Under the pieces are notes generated by a model. That model was not told the origin of the DNA. It saw only the letters and a list, made by a program, of their open reading frames with translations, and ran no database searches. Positions 58,417 through 64,000 of a DNA stretch of 64,000 nt are shown piece by piece (position 1 is the first letter of the stretch; the number at the start of each line of letters is the position of its first letter). Source of the DNA: RYN-230 sp963768945 (lineage in GTDB: Bacteria > Actinomycetota > Actinomycetes > Streptosporangiales > Streptosporangiaceae); assembly GCA_963768945.1 (NCBI GenBank), contig CAVYJW010000001.1:186001-250000 (forward strand), in the 5' to 3' direction. The position numbers and the translations under genes are program-made.

Positions 58417-59304
58417 CTAGCCCTGGAGGCTGGCGATGGTGTTGACCAGCTCGCCGATCCCAGGGACCTCGATGCTGACCTTGTCGCCGGGCTCCAGGTA
58501 GACCGGGGGGTTCATGCCGAGCGCCACTCCCGACGGCGTGCCGGTCGCGATGATGTCGCCCGGCTCCAGGGTGATTCCCGCTGAGATGTGGGCGATGAGC
58601 TCGGGCACGCCGGTGATCATCTGGGCGCAGCTGGCGTCCTGGCGGACCTCGCCGTTGACCAGGGTGCGCAGGCGCATCTCCCCGATCGGCGGCGCAGCAG
58701 CCGCGTCGAGAACGACCGGGCCGAGCGGGGCGAACGTGTCCAGCGACTTGCCCCGTATCCACTGGGGCTCGGCTCTTTGCAGGTCCCGCGCGGACACATC
58801 ATTGATGATCGTGTAGCCGCCGACGTAGTCGAGGGCCTGACCGGCCGGGACGTTCGCGGCCCGCTGCCCGATGATCACCGCCAGCTCGCCCTCGTAGTCG
58901 AGCTCGGTGGTGATGGCGGGGCGGATGATCGGGTCGCCGTGGCCGACCACGCAGTTGGCGAACTTGGCGAATAGGACGATCCGCTCCGGGCGCTTCATCC
59001 CGCTCTCCGAGATGTGGTCGGCGTAGTTGAGCCCGACACAGATGATCTTGCTAGGACGCAGCACTGGCGGCGCGTAGCGGGCGCTGGCCGGGTCGACGCT
59101 GGGCTGGGCGCCGGACGCCAGTTCGCGCAGCCGGCCGACGGCGGCCGGGCCCCGGGCGAAGAGCTCACCCACGTCGCGCAGCCCGGCGAGGTCAGATGCG
59201 CCGGCCGTGGCGGCGATCTCGTCAACCGCGGCGAAGCCTTCTCCCGCTGCCACGTGGAGGGAAGGAACGTCGGCGTCTCCCCGATACAGTGCCGCCAGCT
59301 TCAC
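58417..59304 (-). CDS. Second fumarylacetoacetate hydrolase (FAA) family protein
   Basis: The FAA domain has ICVGLNYADHISESGMKRPE, LDYEGELAVIIGQRA with the metal-ligand Glu residues, GYTIINDVSARDLQRAEPQWIRGKSLDTFAPLGP and IIATGTPSGVALGMNPP. GTG 59304 follows AGGGAGAG by eight bases. It differs from the FAA protein of the catabolic cluster and lies 15 kb away, without the cluster operator. The adjacent epimerase on the same strand (104 bp upstream) may be part of the same small catabolic unit. Confidence 0.9.
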   Translation of the reverse strand: MKLAALYRGDADVPSLHVAAGEGFAAVDEIAATAGASDLAGLRDVGELFARGPAAVGRLRELASGAQPSVDPASARYAPPVLRPSKIICVGLNYADHISESGMKRPERIVLFAKFANCVVGHGDPIIRPAITTELDYEGELAVIIGQRAANVPAGQALDYVGGYTIINDVSARDLQRAEPQWIRGKSLDTFAPLGPVVLDAAAAPPIGEMRLRTLVNGEVRQDASCAQMITGVPELIAHISAGITLEPGDIIATGTPSGVALGMNPPVYLEPGDKVSIEVPGIGELVNTIASLQG

Positions 59305-59407
59305 CGGGCGCTCTCCCTGTCCCGCCGGCCGCCGCACGCGGGAGCCGGCATGCATAGTTGGTTGACTGAAATCAAAATGTCACGATACCAACACGCGTCC
59401 GCCCAGA

Positions 59408-60409
59408 TCAGGACGGGGCTGGCGGCTGCTCCGCGGACACGAGCCCAGCGGCCAGCGCGTCCTGGAAGGCCTTGATCGTCTGGCTCACCCCGTCGGCCAG
59501 CGGGATGTTCGAGACGTCGCCGACCGCGTCGCGCAGAGCCGGGGCCGCGAGCAGGGAGGGCACCGGGAGGGGGTTGCGGTCCCAGGTGATGAGCCGCCCC
59601 GAGCCCGGGAGGATGTCCTCGATGAGGCCGGCCAGCGCGGGGACGCCGATCCGGTGCCCCGGCACGTTGAGGCTGACCGCCTCACCCGAGCCCGCGGCCG
59701 CGCGGGCCGACGCGATGAAGGCCCCGGCGCAGTCCGGTGCGTAGGTGAGCAGCATGCTGCCGCTGAACTTGATCCGGAATGGCACACCCGCGGCCGCGGC
59801 GAGCATGGCCTTGGTCGGGTCGGCGGTCATTCCCTGGTCGCGCCCGGGGCCGTAGACGATGAAGGGGCGCAGGGCGATCGACCCGACCCCGTGTCCGGTC
59901 GCGTAGACCGACGCGGTGCCCTCATTGGCTGCCTTGTACACGCCGTAGAAGGAGTCCGGCAGCAGCGGGGAGTTGTCCGCGACGACCCCCGCGGGGTGCC
60001 GGGCCGGCTTCCCGAAGACCGCGGCGGAGCTCGCCAGGGCCAGCCCGATGTGGCCCCCCGCGGCCCGGATGGCCTCGAACACGTTTACCGTGCCGACCAC
60101 GTTGACCAGGGCGCCGAGCGGCGGGTCCGCCGCGCAGAACGGGAGCTGCAGGCCGGCCAGGTGGACCACGTGGGTGATCCCGTGGTCCGCCACCAGGGCT
60201 GTGACGTCGCGGCCATGGGTCACGTCGAGCTGGGCGAACTCGGGCGGGCTGCCGCCTCGTCCCTGGGAGATGAGCTCGAAACGGCGCAGGTCCGGACTCA
60301 GGTCGGTGGCCACCACCGGCACGCCCTCGTCGAGCAGCAGCCGGACCGCCCACGCGCCGATGCACCCTCCGGCGCCGGTGACCAGGAATTTCTCGGGTGG
60401 AGTTGGCAT
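59408..60409 (-). CDS. NAD-dependent epimerase/dehydratase
   Basis: The extended-SDR motif FLVTGAGGCIGAWAVRLLLDEG binds NAD. The catalytic Ser lies in LASSAAVFG and Tyr-x3-Lys in SFYGVYKAANEG. The substrate domain follows (LRPFIVYGPGRDQGM). At 333 residues it is typical for sugar nucleotide or lactone/hemiacetal-acting members. Next to an FAA hydrolase it could be a sugar-acid dehydrogenase or lactonase partner; this is inference. The gap before the next gene on this strand carries no operon link. Confidence 0.9.
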   Translation of the reverse strand: MPTPPEKFLVTGAGGCIGAWAVRLLLDEGVPVVATDLSPDLRRFELISQGRGGSPPEFAQLDVTHGRDVTALVADHGITHVVHLAGLQLPFCAADPPLGALVNVVGTVNVFEAIRAAGGHIGLALASSAAVFGKPARHPAGVVADNSPLLPDSFYGVYKAANEGTASVYATGHGVGSIALRPFIVYGPGRDQGMTADPTKAMLAAAAGVPFRIKFSGSMLLTYAPDCAGAFIASARAAAGSGEAVSLNVPGHRIGVPALAGLIEDILPGSGRLITWDRNPLPVPSLLAAPALRDAVGDVSNIPLADGVSQTIKAFQDALAAGLVSAEQPPAPS

Positions 60410-60538
60410 GCGAGCAGACCTCCGGTGGGTGACGGGGAGCGACGTTAAACCCCGGCCCGGGCACTGTCAACGGCCGGGAAGTCCCGGCTCGGGGCTCGGT
60501 CTGGGGCGGGATAGCCCAGACCATCTGCCCCTGTAAAA

Positions 60539-60550
60539 CAATGATCATTG
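60539..60550. promoter_or_regulatory. Palindrome CAATGATCATTG between divergent genes
   Basis: A perfect 12-bp palindrome stands in an A+T-rich patch between the epimerase (minus strand, start 60409) and the small membrane protein (plus strand, start 60595). Its position 45 bp before the ATG fits an operator or promoter-proximal site. No regulator gene is adjacent. Confidence 0.4.
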
Positions 60551-60594
60551 CTTTAAGCTTGTGTGGTGACCGGGACCGTATCCCTCCGCCGGCG

Positions 60595-61107
60595 ATGATC
60601 GCCGCGTACACCACCGAGGGATGGGGTGACCTCTTCCTCGCGGCGGCCGGGGCCACTGCCGCGCTCAGCGGCCTGATCTTCGTCGGGCTCAGCGTCAACA
60701 TCAGGTCGGTGCTGGACGCCGACAAGCGCGAGGGGCAGAACTTCCTGACCGGCCGCGCCCTGGAGGCGCTCGCCGCGCTGCTGATCGTCCTGGTCATCAG
60801 CCTGGTCGGGCTGGTCCCGGCCATCCCGCGGGCGGCGCTGGCCGCGTTCATCCTGCTGGCCGGGGCGGGTAGCGCCACTTCGCCGGCCCGGGCGCTGCTG
60901 GCCAGCCGCAGGGTGGCCGCGCTGGGGACCACTCTGCTTCTGCGACTGATCACCGCGGCCGGGCTGACCGTCACCCTGCTGCTGGCCGGGGTGACGCTCG
61001 CCACTGGCCACGGGGGCGGTCTCTACTGGCTGCCTGCCGCGTTCGTCCTGGCCATCGCCATCGCCGCGATCAACGCCTGGGTGCTGCTGGTGGAGGTGCT
61101 CCGCTGA
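60595..61107 (+). CDS. Hypothetical multi-helix membrane protein
   Basis: The 170-residue product has about five hydrophobic helices (WGDLFLAAAGATAALSGLIFVGLSVNI, ALAALLIVLVISLVGLVPAI, AALAAFILLAGAGSAT, ITAAGLTVTLLLAGVTLATG and LPAAFVLAIAIAAINAWVLLVEVL). The GLIFVGLSVNI segment between a soluble N-terminus and the second helix is common in small actinobacterial membrane proteins of unknown role. ATG 60595 is chosen over 60541, which would start inside the palindrome region. Confidence 0.75.
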   Translation: MIAAYTTEGWGDLFLAAAGATAALSGLIFVGLSVNIRSVLDADKREGQNFLTGRALEALAALLIVLVISLVGLVPAIPRAALAAFILLAGAGSATSPARALLASRRVAALGTTLLLRLITAAGLTVTLLLAGVTLATGHGGGLYWLPAAFVLAIAIAAINAWVLLVEVLR

Positions 61108-61116
61108 GCACGGCGG

Positions 61117-63804
61117 TCACAGCGGACCCGGCTGCTGGTCTTCGGCGGGGCCCGCGCCCGGAAGCGCGTCGAGCGGATTCTGCCCCGCCGCCCGCAGCTT
61201 GAGCTCGCGCTCGATCATGGCGACCAGGTCCGGGTGCCCGCTCAGGCCCCACAGCACCTCCGGCGGGATCCCGAGGCGGCGGGCGGCCTGCGACACCACC
61301 GGCTGGCTCATGCCCAGCGCCTGGCCCAGCCCCTCGTCCCGGGCGAACGTGGGCGGCAGGTCATCCAGGGACAGGTCCGCAGGTCGGTGGAACAACCCGT
61401 CCGGCCCGGGGAGCCACGCTTCGCCCGCCGCGGCCACGCCGATCGAGGAGCGGACCGTCTCCCGGGTGGAGTCGGCGAACTGCTCGCGCACGGACTTCTC
61501 GACCACTCCGCCGACCAGCCGCCGGTTCGGCGCCAGCAGGACATTCCACACGTACTCGGCGCGGGCGTGCCCCGGGTGCTGCAGCGCGAACTCCAGCCCG
61601 TCAATCCGGGCGTCAGGATCGAACCCGTCCACGCCCCGCTCGTGCCGGGCGAACCCGGCCACGATGAGCACGTGCCCGAGCGGCCCCGGCGCCCGGGCCT
61701 GCACGTCCACCTGGCCGCGGACCCCCATGCCGCGGAGCTGGACGAGCCACGGCCCGTAGGCGTCCTCGGCGAACCAGGCGCCGGTGTTCCCGTCCAGGTA
61801 GATCTCCAGGTCCCGGGTCCGCTGGTACAGCGCGGGCGGTGGCATCAGCCGCTGCTCCCCGGTGGCGGCGTTCTCCCCGATGAGAAAGGCGGTCTCGCGC
61901 AACTGCTCCAGCAGCCGGGCGCGGCGGCCCGCGTCCGCCTCGTCCATCGCCCGCATGATGCAGTCGAGGTCCGCGGCGTGCTGGGCCCGGTCCAGGGTCG
62001 CCACGCCGGGCGGCCCGCCCCCGGGCGCCCCGCCCCCGGGCGCCTCGCTCCCGCGCGCCCCGCTCCCGCGCGGGCCGTCCTCGCCGTCCCCGGCCAGCCG
62101 TGCGTACCGGGGCAGGATGACCTCTAGCACCTCGGCCACGATGTCCGGCTCGGTGAACTTCAGCGCCTCCAGGAACGCCCGCGCCGCCGGCACGTCCGCG
62201 ACCGCCCGCCGCACGGTGGGGAACCCGGTCCCGGCCGGCCCCGGCTCGTAGTCCGCGGGCAGATAGGCTGCGGGGCGGCCGGCGGCGTCGAAAGGCTCGG
62301 CCTGGCGGCCGTCCTCCAGCCGGATGATCGGCCGGGTGCGCGCCGGGCCGCCCGGCTCGCCCGGGACCCGTGGTTCGCGCCACAGGTCCGGCTCGGCGTG
62401 CAGGAACCCATAGAACCGCGTGATCCACTCATCAGGCTGGGCTTCGAGGAAGCTGCCGGTGGCCCCCGAGACCAGGTCCGCGGCCGTGACCTCACCGACG
62501 CCGATCTCCTCACGCAGGTAACGGCGCAGCAGGGGGGCGTGGTCTTCGTTGCGGAAAAGATCGGCGAAGTCGAGCGGGAGGTCCGTCTGGAACAGCGCCG
62601 CGAGCTGGCCGGGGGCCAGGAGTTCGCGCAGCTCACCGGTGGTGGCCAGCTTCAGGTTCCGCGCCGCGGCGTAGCCGCCGCCGGCGGCGGGGATGAGTTC
62701 CTCCTCGGTGAGGGCGGTGCGCACCGCGTCGAACAGCGGGCGCAGCATCGAGCCGGGCGCGAAGCGCGCCGCGTCGAGGGGCAGCGCCTGGAGGACCTCG
62801 ACCGTGAGCAGCCCGGTGGCGCGCAGTTCCCGCAGCACGTCGACGAGGAGGGAGGCGGTCGCGCGGATCAGGATCTGGTTGGCGGGGTCGTCGCCCGGGA
62901 CGTTGTCGCGCGCGGGCGTGGTCCGGTACGGGCCCTGGACCAGGAAGCCGAGGAAGGTCTCCTTCTGCGTCGGGAAGAACACGACCAGCGGGGAGCTGTC
63001 CAGGCCGGTGAGCCGGGGTTCGCGGCGCGCGGTGCCGGCGCGGAACGCGAGCTCGACCCGCTGGCCGGCGTGGCCCACGTCGTCCAGCGGCCGTTCCCAG
63101 ACAAACCAGTCCTGGGCGCGGACGCTATCGTCCTGGCTCCGGGTGAGCGTGATCTGCCGGCCCGCCAGTGCCGGGGATGCCGGGGCGCGCGGCTGCGTCC
63201 GGCGCTCGACGACCGTGCCGCTGATTCCGGTGCCGTGGGCTCGCAGCCGGGTGATGTTGCGCAGGAACAGCAGGGTCGCGGGCTCGATCCGGTTCAGCGC
63301 GGCGGAGATCTCCCCGGCGGCGCTGGCCGCGGTCACCGTGTCGTGGTCGAACGGGAACACGAACAGGGTCTCGGGGGAGTTCTCGTCCGCGGGGTCTACG
63401 GGATCCACAGGATCGACCTCGGACGGCCGCACGTAGTGGTCGATCCGGAAGTGCTCCGCGCCGCTGTAGATGCGCGGGGTCCTGGTGTACGCGTACACCG
63501 ACTTGAAGCCGATACCGAACTGCCCGATCTTGGTGAGGTCCCCGGACTTGCCGCTCTGCGCGACCCCGGTCACGCCGCGAACGTCGGCCTCGGTGAAGGG
63601 CCGGCCATCGTGCCGGACCTCCAGCCGGTCACCGAACAGCTCGAAGTCCAGCCTGGTGGCGCCCGCGTCCTCGGCGTTCTGGATCAGCTCGAAGATGAAG
63701 TGGGTGCGCTCGCTGTACAGGTGGCCGAGCAGATCCAGCACAGCCGTGTCCCAGCCGTAACGGGCGACGTTCTCGTCGCGGATCTGCTCGTAGTCCGCTG
63801 GCAC
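61117..63804 (-). CDS. Sacsin/HSP90-type ATPase domain protein
   Basis: GTG 63804 follows GGAGG by six bases. The N-terminal GHKL ATPase has the N-box HFIFELIQNAEDAGATRL with Glu39, Asn43 and Asp46. The G1 box is EVRHDGRPF and the G2 box is GQFGIGFKSVYA. This is the arrangement of sacsin, Nov and related HSP90-like proteins rather than of histidine kinases. A long all-alpha/beta middle region follows, then a Gly-rich repeat insert (GSGARGSEAPGGGAPGGG). The C-terminal end includes GLGQALGMSQPVVSQAARRLGIPPEVLWGLSG. Proposed roles are ATP-dependent chaperone or defence; the context gives none. 895 residues. Confidence 0.83.
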   Translation of the reverse strand: MPADYEQIRDENVARYGWDTAVLDLLGHLYSERTHFIFELIQNAEDAGATRLDFELFGDRLEVRHDGRPFTEADVRGVTGVAQSGKSGDLTKIGQFGIGFKSVYAYTRTPRIYSGAEHFRIDHYVRPSEVDPVDPVDPADENSPETLFVFPFDHDTVTAASAAGEISAALNRIEPATLLFLRNITRLRAHGTGISGTVVERRTQPRAPASPALAGRQITLTRSQDDSVRAQDWFVWERPLDDVGHAGQRVELAFRAGTARREPRLTGLDSSPLVVFFPTQKETFLGFLVQGPYRTTPARDNVPGDDPANQILIRATASLLVDVLRELRATGLLTVEVLQALPLDAARFAPGSMLRPLFDAVRTALTEEELIPAAGGGYAAARNLKLATTGELRELLAPGQLAALFQTDLPLDFADLFRNEDHAPLLRRYLREEIGVGEVTAADLVSGATGSFLEAQPDEWITRFYGFLHAEPDLWREPRVPGEPGGPARTRPIIRLEDGRQAEPFDAAGRPAAYLPADYEPGPAGTGFPTVRRAVADVPAARAFLEALKFTEPDIVAEVLEVILPRYARLAGDGEDGPRGSGARGSEAPGGGAPGGGPPGVATLDRAQHAADLDCIMRAMDEADAGRRARLLEQLRETAFLIGENAATGEQRLMPPPALYQRTRDLEIYLDGNTGAWFAEDAYGPWLVQLRGMGVRGQVDVQARAPGPLGHVLIVAGFARHERGVDGFDPDARIDGLEFALQHPGHARAEYVWNVLLAPNRRLVGGVVEKSVREQFADSTRETVRSSIGVAAAGEAWLPGPDGLFHRPADLSLDDLPPTFARDEGLGQALGMSQPVVSQAARRLGIPPEVLWGLSGHPDLVAMIERELKLRAAGQNPLDALPGAGPAEDQQPGPL

Positions 63805-63891
63805 CCCTGACCTCCGCCCGCCCGCCGCGCATCGGCGGGGTGCCCCCATGCTGCCACGGCGGGCGGGGCACGGGGGCGGGGCCGCCCAGGG

Positions 63892-64000
63892 CTACCGGGT
63901 GCAGCTCCCGCTGTAGAAGCCGGGGCCGGCCAGCCCGGGGCCGGTGAGGTGCGGCCGGTTCGCCCCGCCGCCGCTCGGGTAGCGGGTGTCGAACCACTCG
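63892..64000 (-). CDS. C-terminal end of an unidentified protein (partial)
   Basis: A frame open from the window edge ends EWFDTRYPSGGGANRPHLTG, then PGLAGPGFYSGSCTR and a stop at 63894-63892. The Pro/Gly-rich, well-ordered ending looks coding, but 36 residues are too few to name a family. Confidence 0.35.
   Translation of the reverse strand, partial: EWFDTRYPSGGGANRPHLTGPGLAGPGFYSGSCTR

Noticed and set aside
59355..59395. A TTGGT/ACCAA inverted repeat in the gap before the second FAA hydrolase gene
   Set aside because: The arms are only five bases and the promoter hexamers around it are poor; not strong enough to list as an operator.

Overview
The window is very GC-rich, with GTG and TTG starts, Tat and lipobox signals, F420/LLM-type oxidoreductases, a SAM-methyltransferase of the DUF574 type and an ECF sigma factor carrying a SnoaL-like tail. 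This points to a chromosome of a filamentous actinobacterium, probably of the Streptosporangiales; that placement is inference from protein style. There are no rRNA or tRNA genes, no CRISPR array and no intact insertion sequence. At least two genes are frameshifted and two more survive only as fragments. Short tandem repeats sit in many intergenic gaps and in loops or tails of several proteins.

Layout. 1-4.6 kb: end of a GT87-like mannosyltransferase, a LytR-CpsA-Psr wall-polymer ligase and a divergent frameshifted GT-C membrane protein. 4.6-10.3 kb: a LexA/SOS-box-like sequence followed by four secreted or membrane genes, one a CHAP plus glucosaminidase wall hydrolase. 10.3-21 kb: a small membrane protein under a palindromic promoter, ECF sigma factor plus SDR, an XRE/NB-ARC/TPR regulator, ester cyclase-like/DUF6220/histidine kinase, a NagZ-like lipoprotein and a YiiX-like permuted papain. 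21-29.8 kb: methyltransferases, LLM oxidoreductase, SRPBCC protein, a frameshifted propeller gene, hydrolase, amino-acid-oxidase-like flavoprotein, RibD-like reductase and debris.

29.8-43.4 kb is the most coherent block, a meta-cleavage catabolic cluster. It encodes two type I extradiol dioxygenases, a ring-fission-product hydrolase, hydratase, aldolase, acylating acetaldehyde dehydrogenase, a hydratase/decarboxylase paralogue, an FAA hydrolase, a berberine-bridge-type flavoprotein, AtaL-like and NTF2-like small proteins, a YciI-like protein, a beta-hydroxyacid dehydrogenase, and a GntR/FadR-type regulator. A 16-bp palindrome (AAACTG-YATR-CAGTTT) recurs in the gap before every transcription unit of the block except the FAD-oxidase end, and at several places overlaps a -10 hexamer, so it is most likely the operator of that regulator. 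No ring hydroxylase or transporter is present, so the natural substrate is open. Beside the cluster, 33.5-33.86 kb holds a duplicated hairpin/ribosome-binding-site/ATG unit with no clear explanation.

43.4-64 kb: DUF429, L,D-transpeptidase, TPR protein, PH-like protein, an internally deleted PIG-L deacetylase, a secreted beta-helix protein, an EntS-like MFS exporter, DUF574 methyltransferase, DUF1810, a membrane molybdopterin oxidoreductase paired with a fasciclin lipoprotein, a repeat-rich gap, a 14-TM MFS pump, a spermidine-synthase-like protein, a second FAA hydrolase with an epimerase, a small membrane protein and a large sacsin/HSP90-type ATPase.
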